A DNA stretch of 35,440 bases. It comes from JBBTQS01 sp964627055 (GTDB lineage Bacteria > Patescibacteriota > Patescibacteriia > Magasanikbacterales > JBBTQS01). The notes beneath the pieces were generated by a model that worked only from the letters and a program-made list of their open reading frames with translations, searched no databases and had not been told where the DNA came from. Where the stretch lies: NCBI GenBank assembly GCA_964627055.1, contig CAZVGV010000008.1, positions 1 through 35,440 of the forward strand, given 5' to 3'. The number at the start of each line of letters is the position of its first letter. The stretch's first letter is position 1. Of this stretch, positions 22,778-32,069 are shown piece by piece. The position numbers and the translations under genes were made by a program.

Positions 22778-25689
22778 TCACGAAAGTTTACGATAGGGGC
22801 AGATACTTCTGAAGTCACACGTGGTACAGACGAATGTGCTCGGTTTTGCAGGGAAATCGCTTGTTCGCATTTGCGTGACGACTGCTCCGATTTCTTCCTC
22901 AAATGTGAGGAGTACGTCATGGTCTACTGGCACCTCTTGAATACTCAGATCGTTCAGATACCAGTATTGCAGTGATTGCACCGGTCGCATATCCGCAAAT
23001 TTCGGATCGCGCTCAATAGCAGCGTAATAAAGCAATAGCTGGTTTTTGTCGTCCTTTTCGAGCCGAGTCTTGGGCTTGCCGGTCTTGTAGTCAATGATGA
23101 TGCTCCCACCGCCTTCAGCTGCGTCTATTCTATCAATGCGCCCAGCAAAAGTACAGCCGCCGATGTGCACACTAAATGACTGCTCCAGTGAACGTGGGAC
23201 TGTTCCAAAAGGTGCGTACTTCTTAAAGAACTCGCGTAATACCTCTTGTCCGTTCTTAAAATACTCTTCCTTCTGCTCTGGAGACTCGTACCATTCATCT
23301 ACCCATGATTCCTTGTAGAGTTCCATGAGTTGTTCAAGTGATGGCACAACAGCTGTCTCTGCGGGCACACCGAAGAGATCCTGCTGCACTCGTTCACGTG
23401 CTTGACGCAGCTGTTCATACCACTTTTGAAGCGTGGAGTGCATCGTTGTACCAAAGCTCATGGCGTGTGATCCTGCGGTTGGGATCTTAATGACGTAGCG
23501 ATACTTGTATTGAAGCGGACATCGCAGGAATGTTTGTAGCTGTGAAAACGACAAGCGAGTAAACGGATTTGGTAGCGCAGCCGGGACTTGCTCTGGTGTT
23601 GAGGTTGCTACAACAGGGATGTCATTTCCTGTGATACGTTGTTCAATTTCCATTTCTGCGATGAATCGAGAAGCCTTGCGTTCTGACTTACCGTCGCCAT
23701 ACTGCTTCGCGCGTGTGATGTGAATGGAATCACGAGCTCGCGTGAGCGCAACATAACACAGACGTCGTTCTTCACGAATATGTGCTTNNNNNNNNNNTCG
23801 TCGTCTTCTGCCCCGCGTGCAAGCAGTGCTGCTGGGAGTGGGAGCGTCTCGCCACGGTCGGCACCCGGAAATCGTAAGTGCACAAGACTCGGGAGAAATA
23901 CGTGGGAGAACTCCAGGCCCTTGGCGGCGTGAATACTCATAAGGTGGACTGCATCTACTGCGGTACTCACCTCTTGCTCGCCTGTTTCGTCTCCAGAAAT
24001 CAGCGCGTCCGTATAAAATTGCAAGAAGGCATCAATAGTTGGTGATGCATGGGATTGCACAAACTGGGTTACGAATTCCAAGAATGTTTGCAGTGCAACA
24101 AATGGCTCGTCTAATGCCCCTGCCATGTGCTGCTCTTGCCAATAATGCATGAGACCAGAAACCTCGAAGTATTGTACGAGGACCTCATGTATCGGACGAT
24201 CCCGCAACATACGGTGCGTTGTTGCAAGCACAGAGAGGAATGCAGTGATACGTGCTTGCTCATCAGCATCGATAGCGAGGAGTTGCGCATTTTTAAGAGA
24301 TGTGAAGAGACTTACACCATTTCTTTGGCTTGCTGCAAGGAGCTGTGTGCACGCATCGTGCGACAGTGAGAGCGGTGGCAACGTGAGGAGCCCATACAAC
24401 GACACAGAATCATGAGCGTTATGGAGTGCCCGGAGAATCTGAATACATTGTTGTGCGACGCGATGCTGCAATGTACCTCCTCTGCCATGTACCACAATGG
24501 GAATGCCTTTGCGTAAGCACTGTTCACGAATAGCTTCGCCGTGTCCATGTGCGCGAACAAGAATTGCCATGTCATTCCATGCTGTCCCCTGTCCATGACA
24601 ACGTGCAAGCTCCGCGGCTATGGTGGCAGCTTCATCGTGCTCTGTTTCAAGCACTGTGTATTGAATTCCACCCATACCTTCGCGTGCTGCATGCAGTCGC
24701 TTCGAAATACCCAAGCGCGACTCGAGGGTGTGAGGGGCATTGCGAGTGATGAGCGTATAGCTCATGTCTAGAATATTTTGTTTGGTGCGGAAGTTTTCGT
24801 TGAGCACGACCGACGTCGCATCTGGGAAGTCTTTCTTGAAATCCAAGATGTTATCCATGACAGCGCCACGGAAACCGTAGATGCTTTGATTGTCATCTCC
24901 AACAACCGTAATGATCGGCCCATTTCCAGCACAGAGTAGTCGTACAATTTCGTATTGTGCGCGGTTGGTATCTTGGAATTCATCCACGAGCACGTGGCGG
25001 AATCTCATGCGCAGCTGTGCCAGTACATTGGGACGTGCTCGCAATAATTCATGCGTATAGAAAAGGAGTGAGCCGAAGTCGAGCTTGCTTGCCTGGAGCA
25101 TCTCTTTCTCGTACTGCGCATACAGTCGAGCGAGTTCTGCATCAGCTGATGCTGCCATTCCTACCTCGGTATCTGCATTGAGCTGGCGAGATGTTGCATA
25201 TTCGAGATACTGTTCTGGTGAGATCAGCTCGTCTTTGCATCGAGAAATGTGCGACAGTATTGCGCGAATAAATCGGGTAGCGTTCCCCTTCTGCGCAAAA
25301 TATGACAGATCAAATGCAGCCAAACGATTGCGCATGAACATCCATGCCCCAGATTCATTCAACACCTGAAACCCCACAGGTAAACCAATGTGATGACCGA
25401 ACTCACGTACCATTCGTTCGCAAATGCTGTGGAACGTACCGATCTGTAACGAGAGAGCAGCCTCTGGATTCACTGCTTCGATACGAGCCAAAATTTCGTT
25501 TGCAGCTTTTTCTGTAAACGTTACTGCCATGATCTCGCGTGGTGCAACACCAGACTCCAATAAATACAGGATACGGCGTGTAAGTACCGTGGTCTTGCCT
25601 GTTCCTGCACCAGCCACAATCATGAGCGGTCCATGCGTATGCTGGACTGCAGCTTGCTGCGCCTCTGTTAACCCTTCAAGTAATGACAT
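22778..25689 (-). CDS. UvrD/PcrA-type helicase fused to a C-terminal PD-(D/E)XK nuclease (one gene broken by an N gap)
   Basis: The N-terminal part (from 25689) is a superfamily 1 helicase: Walker A GAGTGKT at 27-33, VDEFQDTNRAQ (motif II), GDDNQSIYGFRGA (III), NENFRTKQNI (IV) and HLMSIHAAKGLEF (V). After the N run the correct frame continues with motif VI, EERRLCYVALTRARD, and runs without a stop into the nuclease part. The nuclease carries GRIDRID, IIIDYKTGK (catalytic Asp and Lys) and four Cys (RCPLQYKY, then CTTCDFRSIC) matching the AddB-type iron-sulfur cluster. The whole protein is about 967 residues and would process DNA ends in recombination repair. The apparent separate start at 23653 lies inside the fusion. 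Frame continuity requires the true gap to be 2 modulo 3. Confidence 0.88.
23788..23797. other. assembly gap (10 N)
   Basis: Ten Ns interrupt the helicase-nuclease gene between motif V and motif VI. Both flanks code for the same protein but in frames that differ for a 10-nt gap. Only a few acidic residues seem to be missing (RGAEDD before, AHIREERR after), so the true gap may be very short, perhaps collapsed by a GAC/GAA-rich stretch. Confidence 0.97.
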
Positions 25690-25697
25690 ACCACCCC

Positions 25698-25703
25698 ATC
25701 ATA
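25698..25703 (-). promoter_or_regulatory. putative -10 box of the helicase-nuclease operon
   Basis: TATGAT on the minus strand would start transcription near 25691, only about 2 nt before the ATG at 25689, giving a nearly leaderless message. No good -35 is present; at 17-nt spacing the hexamer is TGGCTT. It sits in the T-rich tail of the upstream terminator. Confidence 0.35.
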
Positions 25704-25732
25704 AACGAAAACACGCTAGCAAGCCAGCGTGT
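25704..25732 (-). terminator. intrinsic terminator of the Cys-rich lipoprotein gene
   Basis: ACACGCT (25711-25717) and AGCGTGT (25726-25732) form a 7-bp stem with an 8-nt loop. On the minus strand it is followed by TTTTCGTTT. It lies 55 nt downstream of the stop at 25788 and separates that gene from the helicase-nuclease operon. A further GGGGC/GCCCC hairpin at 25761-25776 has no U tract. Confidence 0.7.
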
Positions 25733-25787
25733 CCCGTTGTGTTGATTTTTGGTTGGATTTGGGGCGGATGTGCCCCGAGGAAGGAGA

Positions 25788-27797
25788 TCAGTGGCAGGCG
25801 TCTCGGATAATGATCTCGCCGATGAAGTGGAAGGTCTGTTGGAAAACGGGTGAAGTCGACACCTTTGCGCCATTGCGCTTCAGGGTGATCACCACGGTCC
25901 CCGTTGCCCCGAGGTTAAGTGGTGGCTGTGTACCACCGGACTGCAACCTCGAGTACTTCTCACTCGGTCCGTCGAAGACATTGCTGTCGATGACGTTGCC
26001 GTCGAGTCGTATCTCCATGGTTGGGAAGGCTACTCCCACGATGTCGTAGTGATGCTGGAGTGTGAACTCTAGCACCTTTGGTACACCGATGGTGTCGCCG
26101 ACCTTCGCCAGGTCGATCGTTAGACTCGCCGAGTCACCCGTCAGCTGGATGCCGATTTCCTTGTCGCATGCGTTGCCGACTGCGCACCAAAGACCTGCAG
26201 TGAAGCCCGCATCGGCTGAGATCCATGTCTGGAATCCGCCGGACGCGAGCATCATGCTTGCGCTTTCGGTTACAACAAACGGCTCGTATCCGGAGTGCGT
26301 ACAGCCTGCTCCCGGAACACACGCATCAAGGGTGCAGACATCGCTATCCGAGCAGTCAGCCTGGGTTGGTGTGACACAGGCGCCACCGGCACATCCTTCA
26401 CCTTGCGTGCACGGATCATTGTCCGAGCAATCGAGCGCCTTGCCTACGCATGAACCGCTGAAGCACGTATCCGAATGCGTGCACGGATCCCCATCGTCGC
26501 ACTCCGCGATGTTTCCCGCAACACAGACGCCGCTGTTGATGTCGCAGTGGTCTCCCACCGTGCATACATCCCCATCGTCGCACTCCATGTCGAGGTTCTT
26601 CGAGAAGCACATGTTCTGATCCGGGCCCGGACTGAGCTCGCACCAGTTCTGCGTACACGTATTGCCATCGTCGCACTCTTCGTTTTGACGACAACATGCA
26701 GGCACGGTGGGGAACGAGCAAAGCCCCGTCTGCGCGACACAAAGGTCGTACGAACAAGGATTCCCGTCCTCACAGTGGACCAGTGCACCCAACACACAGA
26801 CGTTCGCGATACACGTGACCGGCTTGGTGCAGAGCGTTGTGTCCTCGAGATGTGCGCAGTCCGACGTCGTCGTGCACTGGCACACTTCCGGATCTACAGC
26901 CCCGCTCAAGCAAACCCCTGCGTCGCAGACATCGCCCACGGTGCAGAAGTCGCCATCCTCGCAACCCACGTTATCAGCGAGAGCAGGTGTTGAAACCACA
27001 CACGCTCCGGTCGTAGAGTCGCATGACTCAGGTGCGCAAGGGTCACTCGTGTCGCAGAGCACACCCAGGCACTTGTCTACGACTGGGATATCCTCCCCCA
27101 CCGTGACGTCAGGTGGTTCTGTGACCTCGTTGCTTCCAGCATCGAGAGCCTCTGTGTCATCCGGCGGAACTACGGTGTCGAGCGGATCAGTACCAACATC
27201 ATCGGGTGGAACTACGTCTGTGACCACGATGTCATCAGGCGGAGTGACGATGGTATCGTCGGCATCCACGCCATCCACACTGCCTGTATCGGTCAGTATG
27301 ATGTCATTGCCATCCGTTGCGTCGATGGAAGCGTCATCTGAAATACTATCGTCCGCCACAAGAATGTCAGGCGGCTCCTCAACATCAGGCACGTCCTCGG
27401 TAGAGTCCGCGTCGTCAGTCGTGGCATCGGTAGCATCCAACGCAACCACCTCCTGCAGCTCGATGGCATCGTCCACAATGTCCGAGGTGTCGGCATCGAC
27501 GAGCACAGGCGTATCGTCACCATCGCTGGCAACTTCTTCACCCACACCGTCACTGCCATTGACCTCTTCAATCTGAACGACATCCTCGATGTCGCCACTG
27601 TCGGTGTCTGAACTTCCGTCGACCGCGATCGAGTCTGGCTCGATCTTCGTGTCGTGTTTCAGCACATCCACACCGTCTCCGGTGCCATCCGCACTGTCAG
27701 CCTCGAGCCCGCCGAACGTGAGCTGCGCCGGATCCTGTGCGGTAAAGGAATCGCACGCGGCCGCAGCCGCGAGAAACACTGCTACTGCGAACCGCAT
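25788..27797 (-). CDS. Asp-rich, Cys-repeat lipoprotein-like surface protein, probably acquired
   Basis: The protein has 669 residues. MRFAVAVFLAAAAACDS is a short lipoprotein-like signal with Cys15. Residues ~30-240 are low-complexity and rich in Asp, Val, Thr and Pro. Residues ~243-500 hold about eight Cys-rich repeats of the form 'CDDGDxCTxxDxCxxGxCVxG', a type typical of Myxococcota and Bradymonadales surface proteins. Residues ~505-669 are a beta-rich domain ending in DACH. Hand counts give 36/60 and 38/60 GC at 26461-26520 and 27001-27060, against 26/60 and 27/60 in neighbouring genes. It is also the only gene seen with a strong Shine-Dalgarno site. The function is unknown; adhesion, calcium binding or predator/host contact are possible. 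Confidence 0.82.
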   Translation of the reverse strand: MRFAVAVFLAAAAACDSFTAQDPAQLTFGGLEADSADGTGDGVDVLKHDTKIEPDSIAVDGSSDTDSGDIEDVVQIEEVNGSDGVGEEVASDGDDTPVLVDADTSDIVDDAIELQEVVALDATDATTDDADSTEDVPDVEEPPDILVADDSISDDASIDATDGNDIILTDTGSVDGVDADDTIVTPPDDIVVTDVVPPDDVGTDPLDTVVPPDDTEALDAGSNEVTEPPDVTVGEDIPVVDKCLGVLCDTSDPCAPESCDSTTGACVVSTPALADNVGCEDGDFCTVGDVCDAGVCLSGAVDPEVCQCTTTSDCAHLEDTTLCTKPVTCIANVCVLGALVHCEDGNPCSYDLCVAQTGLCSFPTVPACCRQNEECDDGNTCTQNWCELSPGPDQNMCFSKNLDMECDDGDVCTVGDHCDINSGVCVAGNIAECDDGDPCTHSDTCFSGSCVGKALDCSDNDPCTQGEGCAGGACVTPTQADCSDSDVCTLDACVPGAGCTHSGYEPFVVTESASMMLASGGFQTWISADAGFTAGLWCAVGNACDKEIGIQLTGDSASLTIDLAKVGDTIGVPKVLEFTLQHHYDIVGVAFPTMEIRLDGNVIDSNVFDGPSEKYSRLQSGGTQPPLNLGATGTVVITLKRNGAKVSTSPVFQQTFHFIGEIIIRDACH

Positions 27798-27802
27798 TGG
27801 TG

Positions 27803-27809
27803 ACCTCCC
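27803..27809 (-). promoter_or_regulatory. strong Shine-Dalgarno site of the Cys-rich gene
   Basis: On the minus strand AGGGAGGT lies about 5 nt before the ATG at 27797, a textbook ribosome binding site. No comparable GGAGG was found before the other genes checked in this window, so it marks this gene as unlike its neighbours. Confidence 0.75.
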
Positions 27810-27845
27810 TAGTCAATGAGCGGTAGTTCTTGGAGCACAAACCTT

Positions 27846-27879
27846 CAAAAAGAAAAGGCTGCCCTCCAAGTGAGGCAGC
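27846..27879 (-). terminator. intrinsic terminator of the ATP synthase operon
   Basis: On the minus strand GCTGCC and GGCAGC (27874-27879 and 27858-27863) form a 6-bp GC-rich stem with a 10-nt loop, followed by CTTTTCTTTTT. It lies 39 nt after the atpC stop. Outer GAAAAG/CTTTTC arms with a bulge may also let it work on the plus strand. Confidence 0.82.
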
Positions 27880-27905
27880 ATACGCCTTTTCTATACTTTT
27901 GTCAA
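27877..27905 (-). promoter_or_regulatory. promoter of the Cys-rich gene, overlapping the atp terminator
   Basis: On the minus strand a perfect TTGACA (27900-27905) is followed after 17 nt by TATGCT (27877-27882). The predicted start near 27870 falls in the loop of the atp terminator hairpin, so transcripts from this promoter lack the 5' arm and cannot form the hairpin, while atp read-through transcripts can. The leader to the ATG at 27797 is about 73 nt. Confidence 0.7.
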
Positions 27906-27917
27906 CCGTTGTATGGA

Positions 27918-28340
27918 CTACACGCGACGTCGTCGTGCAACACGGATACGGACCAGTGAACGTTCAAGCGCTGCTTGTAATGCTGCGAACTCAATATCGT
28001 TTGCAAACTGACGCTTTGTGATGAGCTCCTGAGCGCGAGTTCGGGCAGCTTCAGCACGAGCAATGTCGATTTCATCTGCACGCTCTGCTGCATCGGCAAG
28101 AAGTACTACCTCATTCCCTTCGCGTACCTGGACATACCCACCAGCGGTCGCGAGATGGTGTTCCGCAGCACCTTCATGAATCCGAATTTCTCCGGGCTTT
28201 ACAATACCAACAATAGGCATGTGATGCGGGAGAACTGTGATTTCACCAAGTTCCGTGTTGATAGAAACCGAATCAACTGGCGCACGAAACACGACACGTT
28301 CGGGGGTGATAATGGTGAATTGGAGTGTCGTGGATGCCAT
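27918..28340 (-). CDS. atpC: ATP synthase epsilon subunit
   Basis: The 140-residue protein has the epsilon beta-sandwich N-domain (LQFTIITPERVVFRAPVDSVSINTELGEITVLPHHMPIVGIVKPGEI) and a C-terminal helical pair (about 90-140). It sits in the F1 central stalk and can inhibit ATP hydrolysis. It is the last gene of the atp operon, 5 nt after atpD and directly upstream of the operon terminator. Confidence 0.95.
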   Translation of the reverse strand: MASTTLQFTIITPERVVFRAPVDSVSINTELGEITVLPHHMPIVGIVKPGEIRIHEGAAEHHLATAGGYVQVREGNEVVLLADAAERADEIDIARAEAARTRAQELITKRQFANDIEFAALQAALERSLVRIRVARRRRV

Positions 28341-28345
28341 AGCGA

Positions 28346-29716
28346 TTACGCGGTTACTTCTTCGATGCCGCCCTTCATGTAGAACGCTTGTTCAGGCTTG
28401 TCATCATGCTTTCCATCAAGAATTTCCTTGAACGCACGTACGGTATCTTCACGCTTTACGTATTTACCAGGGATACCTGTGAACATTTCAGCAACGAAGA
28501 ATGGCTGCGAGAGGAAACGCTGAATCTTACGAGCGCGCGCAACCGTGAGCTTGTCTTCGTCAGACAATTCTTCCATACCAAGGATTGCGATGATGTCCTG
28601 AAGATCCTTGTAGCGCTGCAAAACCTTTTGCATGCGACGTGCCACATCGTAGTGCTCCTCACCAACGATTGCTGGATCAAGCAATGTTGAACTGGAGTCG
28701 AGTGGATCTACTGCAGGATAGATACCCAATTCAGCAAGTGAACGTGCAAGTACTACTGTTGAGTCCAAGTGTGCGAAGGTCGTTGCTGGAGCTGGGTCAG
28801 TGTTGTCGTCAGCCGGAACGTATACTGCTTGAATAGACGTGATGGATCCGGTATTCGTCGATGTAATGCGCTCCTGGAGTGCACCCATTTCTGTCGCAAG
28901 TGTTGGCTGATATCCTACTGCAGAAGGAATACGACCAAGAAGAGCAGACACCTCAGAGCCTGCCTGGGTAAAGCGGAAAATGTTGTCTACGAAAAGCAAC
29001 ATGTCCTTACCCTGGTCACGGTAGTGTTCAGCAAGCGCAAGACCTGTAAGTGCAACACGAGCGCGCGCACCTGGTGGTTCGTTCATCTGACCGAACACAA
29101 GCATGGTCTTATCAAGCACACCACCTTCTTGCATTTCAAGATACAGATCGTTACCTTCACGCGTACGCTCACCTACTCCAGCAAACACCGAGAGACCAGA
29201 GTGCTCTGCTGCGATATTACGAATGAGCTCCTTAACAATAACGGTCTTGCCCACACCAGCACCGCCGAAGAGTCCTACCTTACCACCCTTCATGAACGGA
29301 CAGATGAGGTCGATAACCTTGATACCTGTTTCAAAAATTTCAGTCTTTGGGGACTGGTCCGTAAATGCCGGTGCCTCCTGGTGAATAGAGCGAACCGTCT
29401 TGGTCTTTACAGGCCCAAGATTGTCGATAGGTTCACCAACCACATTCAACATACGACCAAGAGTTGCGTCACCTACAGGGATGCTGATCGGAGCGCCGGT
29501 ATCTACTACTTCCTGGCCACGTACGAGACCGTCCGTGCTGCCCATAGCAACCGCACGCACCACGGAGCCGCCCAGATGCTGCGCAACTTCAAGCACAAGC
29601 GTAGGTTGCCCCTTGCCCATGTCCACGGTCAATGCGTGGAGAATTTGAGGGATGTGGCTGTCGAAGGAAACGTCGACAACTGGTCCAATGACTTGAGCGA
29701 TTGATCCTTTTTGCAT
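28346..29716 (-). CDS. atpD: ATP synthase beta subunit
   Basis: This 456-residue catalytic subunit of F1 has the P-loop GGAGVGKT at 151-158, the catalytic 'GERTREGNDLY' with its Glu, and the 'LLFVDNIFRFTQAGSEVSALLGRIPSAVGYQP' segment. The usual VPADDLTDPAPATTF signature reads VPADDNTDPAPATTF, a single Leu to Asn change. It hydrolyses or makes ATP at the alpha/beta interface. It lies 6 nt after atpG. Confidence 0.98.
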   Translation of the reverse strand: MQKGSIAQVIGPVVDVSFDSHIPQILHALTVDMGKGQPTLVLEVAQHLGGSVVRAVAMGSTDGLVRGQEVVDTGAPISIPVGDATLGRMLNVVGEPIDNLGPVKTKTVRSIHQEAPAFTDQSPKTEIFETGIKVIDLICPFMKGGKVGLFGGAGVGKTVIVKELIRNIAAEHSGLSVFAGVGERTREGNDLYLEMQEGGVLDKTMLVFGQMNEPPGARARVALTGLALAEHYRDQGKDMLLFVDNIFRFTQAGSEVSALLGRIPSAVGYQPTLATEMGALQERITSTNTGSITSIQAVYVPADDNTDPAPATTFAHLDSTVVLARSLAELGIYPAVDPLDSSSTLLDPAIVGEEHYDVARRMQKVLQRYKDLQDIIAILGMEELSDEDKLTVARARKIQRFLSQPFFVAEMFTGIPGKYVKREDTVRAFKEILDGKHDDKPEQAFYMKGGIEEVTA

Positions 29717-29722
29717 ATGAGT

Positions 29723-30583
29723 TTACGTTAGCGCAGTCATGCCGGAACTAATTTCGGCAATTTCTTTTGTAATAGCTGCCTGGCGAGCTCGATTCCATGA
29801 GAATACAAGGTCGTCAAGCATGTCCTTTGCAGCATCAGTTGCATTGCGCATCGCAACCATGCGCGCACTATGCTCCGACGCTGCAGCCTCAAGCATTCCC
29901 TGATACAGTTGTACTTCAACCAAACGAGGAATCATGGTCTCGAGCACCGCATCAGCAGATGGCTCGAATAGGAACTCTTCGCTGGAGTTCGCAACAGCCT
30001 GCTGCTCCTGCACAGCCAACGGCAGAATCTGACGTACAGTTGGTTTCTGTGCAATAGCGCTGATGAACTCAGAGTACACCATGACAACCTTGTTATACGT
30101 GCCATTGATGAAGCCCTCCGTTGCAATACGTGCGATTGGGGCGATGGAGAGATACGTTGGTGTATCACCAATGTCCACGAAACTTGCAACGAGGTTTGAG
30201 CCACGCTTGCTCAATGCACGGTCGCCTTTCTTACCTACGGACACAAAGTCTGGAGACTCAAGTGTCGCGATAAGCTCGTTCGTGCGACGCAGGATATTGC
30301 TGTTGAGACCACCGCAAAGACCACGATTGCTCGTCACAACAATAACAAGTGTCTTTCCTTCTTCGCGAGATTCCAAGAGCGGGTGTGCTGCTCGCTCTGC
30401 CGTAGCACGCAACATACGCGTGAGCATTTCCCAGGCGTGTGAAGAGTACGGCCGCGAAGCGACCGCAGCTTCCACAGCGCGGCGCATCTTGCTCGCAGCC
30501 ACGAGCTCCATTGCCTTCGTGATCTTGCGCGTGCTCTTGACCGACGAGATGCGTCGTTTGATTGCCTTAGTGGCTAGCGGCAT
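29723..30583 (-). CDS. atpG: ATP synthase gamma subunit
   Basis: The 286-residue gamma subunit forms the rotating shaft. The N-terminal helix (KAIKRRISSVKSTRKITKAMELVAASKMRRA) and the C-terminal helix (SEHSARMVAMRNATDAAKDMLDDLVFSWNRARQAAITKEIAEI) are both highly typical, and LCGGLN is present in the middle domain. Its start overlaps the atpA stop by 17 nt. Confidence 0.97.
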   Translation of the reverse strand: MPLATKAIKRRISSVKSTRKITKAMELVAASKMRRAVEAAVASRPYSSHAWEMLTRMLRATAERAAHPLLESREEGKTLVIVVTSNRGLCGGLNSNILRRTNELIATLESPDFVSVGKKGDRALSKRGSNLVASFVDIGDTPTYLSIAPIARIATEGFINGTYNKVVMVYSEFISAIAQKPTVRQILPLAVQEQQAVANSSEEFLFEPSADAVLETMIPRLVEVQLYQGMLEAAASEHSARMVAMRNATDAAKDMLDDLVFSWNRARQAAITKEIAEISSGMTALT

Positions 30584-32057
30584 AGCGCGTGATAATCTCC
30601 TTAAGCTGCGGTTCGGTCACTGCCCAATCCTCCTTCAACACAGCAGTAAGCCACTCTGCATGCTCGGTCTCGATGAACTGATGAAGACCTTCCTCCCATG
30701 CAGCAACCTTTTCTACCGGAACGGCATCAAGGAATCCGTTGGTAGCTGCATAGATGATTGCCACCTGCTGACCAACAGACATTGGGTCATACTGTCCCTG
30801 CTTGAGAACTTCAACAAGTCGCTTACCACGTTCGATCTGGCGGCGTGTTCCTTCGTCGAGGTCAGATGCGAATTGTGCGAAGGCTTCCATTTCGCGGAAT
30901 TGCGCCATTTCAAGACGCAAACGTCCAGCAATTTTCTTCATCGGCTTGGTCTGTGCTGCTGAACCTACGCGAGATACGGAGATACCCACGTTAAGTGCAG
31001 GGCGAATACCACGGTAGAAGAGGTCGGATTCGAGGTAAATCTGTCCATCGGTGACCGAGATCACGTTCGTCGGAATGTACGCAGAAACGTCGCCACCCTG
31101 CGTCTCAATAATAGGAAGTGCGGTAATAGAACCACCACCATTCTCCTTGTTGAGGCGAGCTGCGCGCTCAAGAAGGCGTGAGTGGAGGTAGAAAACGTCA
31201 CCTGGGTACGCTTCACGTCCTGGTGGGCGGCGGAGCAAAAGCGAAATTTCGCGATACGCCCATGCCTGCTTCGTAAGATCATCGTACACTACGAGTACAT
31301 CCTTCCCCTGCTCCATGAAATACTCTGCCATGGCACAACCAGAGTATGGTGCGATGAACGAAAGTGCTGCTGGATCAGACGCGCCAGCAACAACCACAAT
31401 GGTGTTCTTCATGGCGCCTGCTGCCTCAAGTTTCGCCACAATACGTGCAACCTTGGACTCCTTCTGGCCAATCGCAACGTAGATGGAGATAACACCCGTG
31501 TCACGCTGGTTAATAATCGTGTCGATGGCGATAGCAGTCTTACCTACCTGACGATCTCCAATGATAAGCTGGCGCTGTCCACGACCGATTGGAATCATGG
31601 AGTCAATCGCCTTGATACCAGTCTGGAGTGGAACGCCTACTGGCTCACGGGTCATTACCCCAGGAGCAATCTTCTCAATCGGATTAAGCTTCTTGCTCTT
31701 GATTGCGCCCTTACCGTCAACTGCTTCACCAAGCGGGTTCACGACGCGGCCAAGAAGCTCTTCACCTACTGGTACAGAGAGAATACGGCCGGTACGACGT
31801 GCGGTCATACCTTCCTTAATCGCGTTGTATTCACCAAGAATAACAGCACCCACCGTTTCTTCCTCGAGGTTCAGTGCTACACCCATGACATGCCCTGGGA
31901 ATTCGATCATCTCCATGGACGCACACTTGGTGAGTCCAGACATGCGTGCAATACCATCACCTACTTCAACTACAGTACCTGTTTCTTCAACCTGCGCTGC
32001 TGGGGTGAAGTCGGCGATTTGTTTTTTGAGTGATTCTACGAGTGTGTGATTCGACAT
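30567..32057 (-). CDS. atpA: ATP synthase alpha subunit
   Basis: This 496-residue non-catalytic subunit has the P-loop GDRQVGKT at 167-174 and the signature region 'RPALNVGISVSRVGSAAQTKPMKKIAGRLRLEMAQFREMEAFAQF'. The N-terminal segment that contacts delta is normal. It alternates with beta in the F1 hexamer. It lies 12 nt after atpH. Confidence 0.98.
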   Translation of the reverse strand: MSNHTLVESLKKQIADFTPAAQVEETGTVVEVGDGIARMSGLTKCASMEMIEFPGHVMGVALNLEEETVGAVILGEYNAIKEGMTARRTGRILSVPVGEELLGRVVNPLGEAVDGKGAIKSKKLNPIEKIAPGVMTREPVGVPLQTGIKAIDSMIPIGRGQRQLIIGDRQVGKTAIAIDTIINQRDTGVISIYVAIGQKESKVARIVAKLEAAGAMKNTIVVVAGASDPAALSFIAPYSGCAMAEYFMEQGKDVLVVYDDLTKQAWAYREISLLLRRPPGREAYPGDVFYLHSRLLERAARLNKENGGGSITALPIIETQGGDVSAYIPTNVISVTDGQIYLESDLFYRGIRPALNVGISVSRVGSAAQTKPMKKIAGRLRLEMAQFREMEAFAQFASDLDEGTRRQIERGKRLVEVLKQGQYDPMSVGQQVAIIYAATNGFLDAVPVEKVAAWEEGLHQFIETEHAEWLTAVLKEDWAVTEPQLKEIITRYAASH

Positions 32058-32069
32058 ACAACGAGGTAA

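Noticed and set aside
22778..23653. Separate 291-residue RecB-like nuclease gene starting at 23653
   Set aside because: The frame is open upstream to the N gap and encodes UvrD motif VI, so this is the C-terminal part of the helicase fusion.
25761..25776. GGGGC/GCCCC hairpin downstream of the Cys-rich gene
   Set aside because: The stem is only 5 bp with no U tract; the ACACGCT hairpin nearby is the better terminator.
26707..27576. Long plus-strand open frame (289 codons, Ser/Thr-rich) opposite the Cys-rich gene
   Set aside because: It is the antisense of the Asp/Val-rich repeats, where GTC/GAC-type codons leave few stops; it has no signal, domain or start context.
25733..27845. Mobile-element ends or target-site duplications around the Cys-rich gene
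   Set aside because: I looked for matching direct or inverted repeats at both borders and found none, nor any transposase or integrase.
28769..29704. 311-codon plus-strand open frame opposite atpD
   Set aside because: It lies wholly inside the certain atpD gene and its product shows no domain.
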